DNA of 11,666 nucleotides from DASUZB01 sp036377075 (GTDB taxonomy: Bacteria; Actinomycetota; CALGFH01): positions 1 to 11,666 of the forward strand of contig DASUZB010000109.1 in the NCBI GenBank assembly GCA_036377075.1, written 5' to 3'. The notes under the pieces were generated by a model. The model saw only the letters and a list, made by a program, of their open reading frames with translations, was not told the DNA's origin and made no database searches. A program made the position numbers and the translations under genes. This document shows, in pieces, positions 5,708 to 11,666 of this stretch; position 1 is the first letter of the stretch; every line of letters begins with the position of its first letter.

Positions 5708-6934
5708 ATGGCACGAGCTCGATGGAAGCAAGCATGGGCCCTGATCGCCCTCGTCCTGGTCGCGTCGGCCTGCGGGGGAGGCGGCGGCGGTGGCGGTGGT
5801 GGTGGCCAGAGCTCCAAGCCGCTGGTCATCGGGGCGTCCCTGCCGCTGACCGGCGACTTCTCCCAGCCGGGCGGGGCGGCCAAGCGCGGCTACGAGGCCT
5901 GGGCGGAGATGGTCAACGGCAAGGGCGGCCTGCTCGGCCGGCAGGTGCAGCTCAACGTCCTGGACGACGCCAGCGACCAGAACACCATCGTGGCCGACTA
6001 CAACCGGCTGATCACCCGCGACAAGGTCGACCTGCTGCTGGGGACGTTCTCGTCGCTGCTCAACCTGCCGGCGTCGGCGGTGGCCGAGCGCAACAAGATG
6101 GTCTACGTCGAGCCCGCCGGCGGCTCGCCGAAGATGTTCGAGCGCAAGTTCCACTACCTGTTCTTCGCCCAGCAGGCCACCGCGCCGCACCAGGCGGACG
6201 TGTTCGTCGACTGGATCAAGAGCCTCCCGGCCGACCAGCGGCCCAAGACCGCCGCCTACCCGACCCAGGACGACCCCTTCACCACGCCGGTGATCCAGAC
6301 CATGCAGAAGGCGCTGGAGCAGGTCGGCGTGAAGACCGTCTACGCCACCGTGTACCCGCCGGACACCAACAACTTCGACACGATCGCCAGCACCATCAAG
6401 GCGCGCAACCCGGACCTGGTGGCCCAGGGGGCGGTGTTCGACGACGGCGTCGGGCTGGTCCGCTCCCTGGTGAAGGTGGGCTTCAGCCCCAAGGCCATGT
6501 TCCAGACGTCGGCGCCGTCCAACTCCGACGAGTACGCCAAGGGCGTCGGCAAGGACAACACCGAGGGCGTGTTCTACACGGTGAGCTGGAGCGCCGCGGC
6601 GAAGTACCCGCTCAACCAGGAGTTCGTCCAGCGCTACCAGCAGAAGTACAACAAGCTGCCGGAGGAGGACGCGGCCGACGCGTTCGCCGCCGCGCAGGTG
6701 CTGCAGGCGGCGGTGGAGGCGACCAAGGGCACCGACCAGGACAAGCTGGCCGAGTGGCTCCACGCCAACCAGGTCGACACGATCCTCGGCCCGCTGCACT
6801 GGGACGCGACCGGCGCGCCGCAGTCCAACTTCCTGCTGGCCCAGTGGCAGGGCGGCAAGTCGCAGATCATCCTGCCCAAGGACGTGGCAACGGCCGACAA
6901 GGCGGTCGCGCCCAAGCCGGACTGGAAGCGCTGA
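5708..6934 (+). CDS. ABC transporter solute-binding lipoprotein, branched-chain amino acid/amide type
   Basis: A 408-residue secreted lipoprotein. It has an N-terminal positive region (MARARWKQ), a hydrophobic stretch (10-20) and a lipobox ending at C22 (VASAC, with Ala rather than the usual Leu at -3). A run of eleven glycines follows (23-33) as a flexible tether. The mature domain starts near 38 with LVIGASLPLTGDFS, then KRGYEAWAEMVNGKGGLLGR, the hallmark of the periplasmic-binding-protein type 1 LivJ/Peripla_BP_6 family. It captures substrate outside the membrane and hands it to the LivH/LivM pore. The start has GAGGAGG just upstream (5697-5703). It sits 29 bases after the dehydrogenase and 16 before LivH. 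Relatives bind amino acids, amides, urea or aromatic acids, so the ligand is open. Confidence 0.93.
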   Translation: MARARWKQAWALIALVLVASACGGGGGGGGGGGQSSKPLVIGASLPLTGDFSQPGGAAKRGYEAWAEMVNGKGGLLGRQVQLNVLDDASDQNTIVADYNRLITRDKVDLLLGTFSSLLNLPASAVAERNKMVYVEPAGGSPKMFERKFHYLFFAQQATAPHQADVFVDWIKSLPADQRPKTAAYPTQDDPFTTPVIQTMQKALEQVGVKTVYATVYPPDTNNFDTIASTIKARNPDLVAQGAVFDDGVGLVRSLVKVGFSPKAMFQTSAPSNSDEYAKGVGKDNTEGVFYTVSWSAAAKYPLNQEFVQRYQQKYNKLPEEDAADAFAAAQVLQAAVEATKGTDQDKLAEWLHANQVDTILGPLHWDATGAPQSNFLLAQWQGGKSQIILPKDVATADKAVAPKPDWKR

Positions 6935-6950
6935 CGAACGGGGGAGGCCC

Positions 6951-7832
6951 GTGACCCACGCCGTCCAGACGGTCGTCCTCGGCCTGCTGGTCGGCGGGGT
7001 CTACGCGCTGCTGGCCGCGGGCCTGACCCTGGTCTTCGGGGTGATGCGGATCGTCAACGTCGCCCAGGGAGCGCTGCTGGTGCTCTCCGCGCTGCTGACC
7101 TTCGAGCTGTGGCGCCGCACCGGCCTCGACCCGATCCTCGCGGGCGTGCTGACCACGCCGCTGATGTTCGCCGTCGGCTGGGTCATCTACCGGCTGTTCG
7201 TCGCCCGCATCCGCACCGCGCCGGTGTCGATGACCGTGCTGCTGACCTTCGCGCTGGCCATCACCATCGAGGGCGCGATGGGGCTGACCTGGAAGAACGT
7301 CTTCCGCTCGGTGACCCCGAGCTACTTCAACCAGTCCTTCCACCTCGGGCCGCTGTTCTTCCCCAAGGCGCAGGTGTACGGCTGCCTCACCGCGGTGGTG
7401 GTGCTCGCCGGGCTGTACCTGCTGCTCACCCGCACCTGGGCGGGCAGGGCGATCCGGGCGGCGTCGGAGAACCCGCAGGGCAGCGAGCTGGTCGGCGTCG
7501 ACGTCCGCGGCGTCGCCGCGCTGACCTTCGCGGTGGCGATCGCCACCACCGGCGCCGGCGGCTCGATCCTGTCGGTGCTCTACACCGTCTTCCCCGCGTC
7601 GCACTACCAGTGGATCTCGCGGCTGCTCGGCATCGTGGTGCTCGGCGGGATGGGCAGCGTGCCCGGCGCGCTCGCCGGCGCGCTGCTGCTCGGCGTCGCC
7701 GAGGCGCTCACCGCCACCTACGTCTCCACCCGCTGGTCGGTGGTGGTGTTCTACCTGGTGATCCTCGCCGTGCTGCTGGTCAGGCCGCAGGGCCTGGCCG
7801 GGTCGCGGCTGCGCGAGGACGTGGTCGCGTGA
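6951..7832 (+). CDS. livH: LivH-type ABC transporter permease
   Basis: A 293-residue integral membrane protein, one of the two pore subunits of a HAAT-family importer. It shows about eight hydrophobic segments (near 6-28, 38-52, 62-83, 92-112, 142-160, 188-210, 224-253 and 263-278). The N-terminus GLLVGGVYALLAAGLTLVFG is diagnostic of LivH. The ATPase-coupling loop is SENPQGSELVGVDVRG (172-187). The start is GTG at 6951 with GGGGGAGG at 6940-6947. The stop overlaps the next start by four bases (GTGA), so translation of the two permeases is probably coupled. The symbol is by family only; substrate is not implied to be leucine. Confidence 0.93.
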   Translation: MTHAVQTVVLGLLVGGVYALLAAGLTLVFGVMRIVNVAQGALLVLSALLTFELWRRTGLDPILAGVLTTPLMFAVGWVIYRLFVARIRTAPVSMTVLLTFALAITIEGAMGLTWKNVFRSVTPSYFNQSFHLGPLFFPKAQVYGCLTAVVVLAGLYLLLTRTWAGRAIRAASENPQGSELVGVDVRGVAALTFAVAIATTGAGGSILSVLYTVFPASHYQWISRLLGIVVLGGMGSVPGALAGALLLGVAEALTATYVSTRWSVVVFYLVILAVLLVRPQGLAGSRLREDVVA

Positions 7833-9631
7833 GGGCGGCCCGGCCAGGCGCGACCGCCGCGCGCCGCGCCGTGGTGGCGCTGGCCGGCCTGGCGCTGGCC
7901 GCCTACCCGCTGGTCCGCCTCGACGACGCCTACGGCCAGTCGCTGCTGATCTTCGCGTTCCTGCTGGTGGTGATGGCGGGCGGCTGGAACGTCATGGCCG
8001 GGTTCACCGGCTACGTCTCGCTGGGCCAGAGCGCGTTCCTGGGCATCGGCGCCTACACGGTGGCGCTGCTCTCGCTGCACCTGCACCTGTCGCCGCTGCT
8101 GCTGGCGCCGCTCGGCGGCGTCGCCGCCGCGCTGGTCGCCGCCGCGCTCGGCGCCACCGTGATGCGCACCCGCGAGCACGCGTTCGTGATCATCACCATC
8201 GCGCTGCTGTTCCTGTTCCAGACGCTGGCGCTCAACCTGGGCAGCCTCACCGGCGGCTCCAACGGGCTCACCCTGCCGCTGCCCTCCTGGAGCCGCGACG
8301 TCCAGAACCTGCCCTTCTACTACGCGATGCTGTTCCTGGCGGCGCTGTCGGTGGCGCTGTCGTGGTGGATCCGGCGCAGCAAGCTCGGCACCGGCCTGGT
8401 CGCCATCCGCGAGGACGAGGACAAGGCCGCCGCCATCGGCGTGCGCACCCCCGCCTACAAGATCCTCAGCTTCGTCGCCAGCGCGGTCCTGATCGGCGTC
8501 GCCGGCGGCGTCTACGCCTACTTCCTGACCTTCATCGACCCGCGCGGCATGTTCGACATCCTGGTCAGCGTCCAGGTGGTGCTCGCCGCGCTGCTCGGCG
8601 GCCGCGGCACCATCTGGGGGCCGGTGATCGGCGCGTTCGCGGTGGTGCCGCTCAACGAGGCCGCCAACAGCATCGCCGCGGCCGAGGGCCTGCGCCTGCT
8701 CGCCTTCGGCGTGGCCCTGGGCGCGGTGGTGCTGTTCCTGCCGCTGGGCGTGATCCCCACCGCGCAGGCATGGTGGTCGCGCCGCCACGCCCGGCCGGTC
8801 CCGACCGAGCGGCGCCGGCCGCTCACCGTCGGCGAGCGGGCCGAGCCGGCGCCGGACGCCCCTGGACGCGTCCTGCTCGAGGTGGACGGGGTGGCCAGGC
8901 GCTTCGGCGGCGTCACCGCGGTCGACGCCTGCTCGTTCGCGGTGCGGGAGGGCAGCCTCACCGGGCTGATCGGGCCCAACGGGTCGGGCAAGACCACCAC
9001 CTTCAACCTGCTCAGCGGGATGCTGCGCTGCGGCGCCGGCCAGATCCGCCTGGACGGGCGGCGGATCGACCGGCTCACCCCGTGGGAGCGCGCCTACCTC
9101 GGCCTGGGCCGGACCTTCCAGATCACCCGGCTGTTCCCCGGGATGACCGTGCTCGAGAACGTGGTCGCGCCGCTGCGCCGCTTCTCCTGGCCGGACCTCG
9201 CCGCCGACGCCGTCGGCGGCCGCGAGGCCAGGCGCGCCGAGGAGCTGCTCGACTTCGTCGGCATGCAGCCGTTCGCCGGCCACCCGGCCGGGCAGCTCTC
9301 GTTCGGGCAGCAGAAGCTGGTCGAGCTCGCCCAGGCGCTGATGCTCGAGCCGCGGCTGCTGCTGCTCGACGAGCCCGCCGGCGGCGTCAACCCCGGCATG
9401 GTCGAACGCCTCGCCGAGCTGATCCGCGAGCTGCGCCGCCAGGGCCTGACGTTCGTGGTGGTGGAGCACAACATGCCGCTGGTGCTCGGGCTGTGCGACC
9501 CGATCCTCGTGATGGCCAGGGGCAAGGTGATCGCGGAGGGCTCGCCGGCGGCGATCCAGCGCGACCCGCTGGTGCTCGACGCCTACCTCGGCGAGGGCTG
9601 GGGCCGCGCCTCCGAGCCGCTGGAGGTGTGA
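7829..9631 (+). CDS. livM/livG: Fused LivM permease - LivG ATPase
   Basis: A single 600-residue frame joins two subunits that are separate in E. coli. Residues 1-315 are LivM, with GGWNVMAGFTGYVSLGQSAF at 51-70, hydrophobic segments, and the coupling loop AIREDEDKAAAIGVR (192-206). Residues about 316-345 are a polar, Arg/Pro/Glu-rich cytoplasmic linker. Residues 346-600 are LivG, with Walker A GPNGSGKTT (382-390), Q-loop Q431 (RTFQITRLF), signature LSFGQ (490-494), Walker B LLLLDEP (510-516), D-loop GGVNPG and switch H547. All ATPase residues are present. The GTG at 7829 overlaps the LivH stop, with GAGGA at 7815-7819 before it. The reading frame is continuous with no stop between domains, so the fusion is real and not a frameshift artefact. 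Such fusions are known in actinobacteria. Confidence 0.92.
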   Translation: MRAARPGATAARRAVVALAGLALAAYPLVRLDDAYGQSLLIFAFLLVVMAGGWNVMAGFTGYVSLGQSAFLGIGAYTVALLSLHLHLSPLLLAPLGGVAAALVAAALGATVMRTREHAFVIITIALLFLFQTLALNLGSLTGGSNGLTLPLPSWSRDVQNLPFYYAMLFLAALSVALSWWIRRSKLGTGLVAIREDEDKAAAIGVRTPAYKILSFVASAVLIGVAGGVYAYFLTFIDPRGMFDILVSVQVVLAALLGGRGTIWGPVIGAFAVVPLNEAANSIAAAEGLRLLAFGVALGAVVLFLPLGVIPTAQAWWSRRHARPVPTERRRPLTVGERAEPAPDAPGRVLLEVDGVARRFGGVTAVDACSFAVREGSLTGLIGPNGSGKTTTFNLLSGMLRCGAGQIRLDGRRIDRLTPWERAYLGLGRTFQITRLFPGMTVLENVVAPLRRFSWPDLAADAVGGREARRAEELLDFVGMQPFAGHPAGQLSFGQQKLVELAQALMLEPRLLLLDEPAGGVNPGMVERLAELIRELRRQGLTFVVVEHNMPLVLGLCDPILVMARGKVIAEGSPAAIQRDPLVLDAYLGEGWGRASEPLEV

Positions 9632-10488
9632 TGGCGGCGCTGCTCGAGCTGGACGGCGTGACGGCCGGCTACGGCGGCGCGCGGGTCCTCGACGGCGTCG
9701 ACCTCGCGGTGGAGCGCGGCTCGGTGACCTGCGTCGTCGGCCCCAACGGCGCCGGCAAGTCGACCCTGCTCAAGACGGTCAGCGGGCTGCTGCGGCCGTG
9801 GCGGGGGACCATCACCCTCGACGGGACGGTGATCTCCGGGCTCGGCACCGCCGGCGTCCTGGCCCGCGGGGTCGTCCAGGTGCCGCAGCAGCGCGGCCTG
9901 TTCCCCAGCCTCACCGTGCGCGAGAACGTGCTCATGGGCGCGTACGTGCTGCGCCGCGACCGGGCGCTGGTGCGGCGCCGCTACCAGGCGGTCGAGGAGC
10001 TGCTGCCGCTGGTCGGCGAGCGCGCCGGCGACAAGGCCGGGAACCTCTCCGGCGGCCAGCGCCGCCTGGTCGAGTTCGCCCGCTGCCTGATGGTCGACCC
10101 GGTGCTGGTGCTGCTCGACGAGCCCTCGCTCGGCCTCGAGCCCAGGACCCTGCGGCAGGTCTACGACCTGGTCGCCGGCATGCGCGACCAGGGCCGGACG
10201 GTCCTGCTGGTGGAGCAGAACGTGCGGCTGGGGCTCGAGAGCGCCAGCCACGGCGTGGTGATGGAGGGCGGCCGCGTCCGGCTGGTCGGCGCGGCCGCAT
10301 CGGTGCTGGCCAACCCGGAGATCGCCGACCTCTACCTGGGCGGGACCATCCGCCACCCGGGCGGGGGAGCGGGCGGAGCGGCGGCCCCCGGCGTGGCCAG
10401 GCCGTCCGGGGCCGGCGGACCTGGCGGGGCGGGGGGGTCCGGGGGCTCGGGTGGCGGAGCGGTCGCCCCCGGTGGAACAGGACCGTGA
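9631..10488 (+). CDS. livF: LivF-type ABC transporter ATPase with glycine-rich tail
   Basis: A 285-residue nucleotide-binding subunit partnering the LivG domain on the cytoplasmic face. It has Walker A GPNGAGKST (37-45), Q-loop within VPQQRGLFP (84-92), signature LSGGQ (139-143), Walker B VLVLLDEP (158-165) and, at the switch-histidine position, Q196 in LLVEQNV, which is normal for LivF. The catalytic fold ends near residue 240 (LYLGGTI). A tail of about 45 residues made almost only of Gly, Ala, Pro and Ser follows; LivF proteins normally stop near 235-245. The ATG shares one base with the preceding stop (TGATG), with GGAGG four bases before it. The GTG start of the next gene overlaps its stop. 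Confidence 0.93.
   Translation: MAALLELDGVTAGYGGARVLDGVDLAVERGSVTCVVGPNGAGKSTLLKTVSGLLRPWRGTITLDGTVISGLGTAGVLARGVVQVPQQRGLFPSLTVRENVLMGAYVLRRDRALVRRRYQAVEELLPLVGERAGDKAGNLSGGQRRLVEFARCLMVDPVLVLLDEPSLGLEPRTLRQVYDLVAGMRDQGRTVLLVEQNVRLGLESASHGVVMEGGRVRLVGAAASVLANPEIADLYLGGTIRHPGGGAGGAAAPGVARPSGAGGPGGAGGSGGSGGGAVAPGGTGP
10426..10451 (+). other. G-quadruplex-type motif in the end of livF
   Basis: Four G tracts of 4, 7, 5 and 3 bases are separated by loops of 1, 3 and 3 bases (C, TCC, CTC). This satisfies the usual G3+N1-7 pattern. It sits on the coding strand within the glycine-rich tail, 34 bases before the amidohydrolase start. It could be a by-product of glycine codons in GC-rich DNA; a role in tuning expression of the downstream genes is speculative. 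Confidence 0.4.
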
Positions 10489-11492
10489 TCGTCGACGTCC
10501 ACGCCCACGTGATCGTCCCGGAGATCACCCGGGCCGCCGACCCCGGCGACGCCTGGCGGCCGGCCGTCCGCCGCGAGGGCGGCGCGCAGGTGGTGGAGTT
10601 CGGCGGCCGGACCATCCGCTCGGCGGTCGGCGAGTTCGTCGAGGTCGAGGGGATCCTGGCCGAGGCGGCCAAGGCCGGCGTCGACCGGGTGGTGCTGTCG
10701 CCGTGGGTGAACCTGCTGCCCTACGGCCTCGACCAGGCGGCCGCGGTGCGGGCCTGCCGGGTGCAGAACGACGCCCTCGCCGGGCTCTGCGCCGCCCACC
10801 CGGACCGCCTCGCCGCGCTCGGCGCCGTGCCGCTGCAGGACCCCGCCGCCGCGGTCGACGAGCTCGCGCGCCTCGCGGCCGCGCCCGGCGTCGGCGGCGC
10901 GGAGGTGGCCGCGAGCGTCGCCGGCGTGTCCCTCGGCGACGACCGCTTCCTGCCGTTCTGGGAGGCCGCCGAGGACCTGGGGTCGGTGGTGCTGGTGCAC
11001 CCGACCACCCGCGGCTTCGACCTGCCGGTGCTGGAGCGGCACTACCTGTGGAACACGGTCGGCAACCCGCTGGAGACGGCCGTGGCCGGCGCGCACCTGG
11101 TGACGGCGGGCGTGCTGGAGCGGTTCCCGCGGCTGCGGCTGGTGCTGGCCCACGGCGGCGGCGCCCTGCCGGCGGTGCGGGGCCGGCTGCGCAAGGCCCA
11201 CTCGTTCCAGCCCCAGGCGCGGGAGCGGCTCGCCGAGGGCCCCGACGCGTCGCTGGGGAGGCTCTACTACGACACCGTGACCCACGACGCCGACCTGCTG
11301 CGGGCGCTGGTCGCCTGGGCCGGCGCCGACCACGTCCTGCTCGGCTCCGACCGGCCCTTCGACATGGGCGCCGACGACCCGGTCGGCGAGGTCCGCGCGC
11401 TCGGCCTCGACGCCGCGGCCGAGCGGGCGGTGCTCGGCGGCAACGCCGCCGCGCTGCTCGGCCTCACCACCGGTGGGGAGGGACCGGGGTGA
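10485..11492 (+). CDS. Amidohydrolase-2 family metal enzyme, ACMSD-like (decarboxylase or hydrolase)
   Basis: A 335-residue protein of the metal-dependent TIM-barrel amidohydrolase superfamily. Metal ligands are visible as H6 and H8 (DVHAH), H172 (VHPTT), H223 (LAHGGG) and D289 (GSDRPFDMG). The order and the NPLETA and GSDxPFDMG motifs match the aminocarboxymuconate-semialdehyde decarboxylase / gamma-resorcylate decarboxylase group. Members decarboxylate aromatic or muconate-type acids without cofactors other than a divalent metal, though some hydrolyse instead. No signal peptide is visible. The GTG at 10485 overlaps the livF stop by four bases; homology begins right at this start (IVDVHAHVI). 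Its place inside the transport operon suggests it acts on the imported compound or a product of it. Family is secure, reaction is not. Confidence 0.9.
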   Translation: MIVDVHAHVIVPEITRAADPGDAWRPAVRREGGAQVVEFGGRTIRSAVGEFVEVEGILAEAAKAGVDRVVLSPWVNLLPYGLDQAAAVRACRVQNDALAGLCAAHPDRLAALGAVPLQDPAAAVDELARLAAAPGVGGAEVAASVAGVSLGDDRFLPFWEAAEDLGSVVLVHPTTRGFDLPVLERHYLWNTVGNPLETAVAGAHLVTAGVLERFPRLRLVLAHGGGALPAVRGRLRKAHSFQPQARERLAEGPDASLGRLYYDTVTHDADLLRALVAWAGADHVLLGSDRPFDMGADDPVGEVRALGLDAAAERAVLGGNAAALLGLTTGGEGPG

Positions 11493-11666
11493 CCGCCTAC
11501 GACGTGGTCGTGGCCGGCGCCGGGCACAACAGCCTGGTGGCCGCCGCCTACCTCGCCAAGGCGGGCCTCTCCTGCCTGGTCGTCGAGGCCCGCGAGCAGG
11601 TCGGCGGCGACACCAGCTCCGAGGAGCTGACCCTGCCCGGCTTCCTGCACGACACCTGCTCGACCG
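11489..11666 (+). CDS. FAD-dependent oxidoreductase, phytoene-desaturase-like, N-terminal part only
   Basis: Only the first 59 codons are in the window; the frame is open at the right edge. They form the dinucleotide-binding beta-alpha-beta of the FAD/NAD(P) Rossmann superfamily: YDVVVAGAGHNSLVAAAYLAKAG (4-26), the acidic ribose-binding E33 (LVVEAR), then VGGDTSSEE with the second glycine pair. The GAGHN form followed by AYLAKAG is typical of phytoene dehydrogenase-related oxidoreductases. The third glycine of the motif is Ser15 here. The start is GTG at 11489, overlapping the amidohydrolase stop (GTGA), with GGGGAGGGA at 11475-11483 in front. It is probably a redox step in the same pathway; the substrate is unknown. 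Confidence 0.85.
   Translation, partial: MTAYDVVVAGAGHNSLVAAAYLAKAGLSCLVVEAREQVGGDTSSEELTLPGFLHDTCST

Noticed and set aside
2318..9236. Repeated 9-mer GCCAGGCGC on the forward strand (near 2318, 4671, 7844, 8893, 9229)
   Set aside because: Most copies fall on Ala-Arg-Arg codons and the shorter GCCAGG core occurs on both strands, so codon use explains it better than a directional DNA motif.
7751..9469. 572-codon reverse open frame opposite livMG
   Set aside because: Its composition is His/Gln/Glu-rich with no recognisable domain, mirroring the intact fused permease-ATPase on the forward strand.
1..11666. tRNA, rRNA, CRISPR arrays, transposases or phage genes
   Set aside because: No tRNA-like cloverleaf, no regularly spaced repeats and no integrase or transposase motifs were seen on either strand.

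Overview
The window reads as very GC-rich chromosome (well over 70 % G+C by eye), with G/C in almost every third codon position, frequent GTG starts and GTGA start/stop overlaps. The protein families (a YafY-type WYL regulator, a divergent stand-alone EF-Tu, a fused LivM-LivG) all fit a high-GC Actinomycetota bacterium. I cannot name the genus. There are no tRNA, rRNA, CRISPR or insertion-sequence signatures.

Left part (1-1963): a WYL-domain regulator, cut by the window edge, reads leftward. It is divergent from an epoxide hydrolase of the EHN/alpha-beta hydrolase type. The 93-base gap between them holds a near-perfect 25-base dyad that is the obvious operator.

Middle (1964-3886): a 475-base non-coding stretch precedes a second-copy type elongation factor Tu. 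This leader contains a possible 31-codon leader ORF whose stop overlaps an 11-bp hairpin, and another hairpin just before the ribosome binding site. The EF-Tu resembles the Streptomyces EF-Tu3 class and differs from consensus at two positions tied to EF-Tu antibiotics (G275 to A and A375 to V, E. coli numbering). A 20-bp perfect hairpin separates it from a convergent 68-codon gene. That gene looks like a carboxymuconolactone-decarboxylase-like protein whose catalytic middle was deleted in frame.

Right part (3887-11666): one tightly packed rightward operon. It contains an FCD-type GntR regulator with a perfect FadR-like operator upstream, a beta-hydroxyacid dehydrogenase and a lipoprotein solute-binding protein. 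These are followed by LivH permease, a fused LivM-LivG permease-ATPase, LivF ATPase with a glycine-rich tail, an ACMSD-like amidohydrolase, and the start of an FAD oxidoreductase of the phytoene-desaturase-like class. Spacing runs from 29 bases to 4-base overlaps. The layout implies uptake of a small carboxylate or amino-acid/aromatic-like compound, followed by decarboxylation or hydrolysis and redox steps, under control of a ligand-binding repressor. The substrate is unknown and this is the least characterised system in the window.
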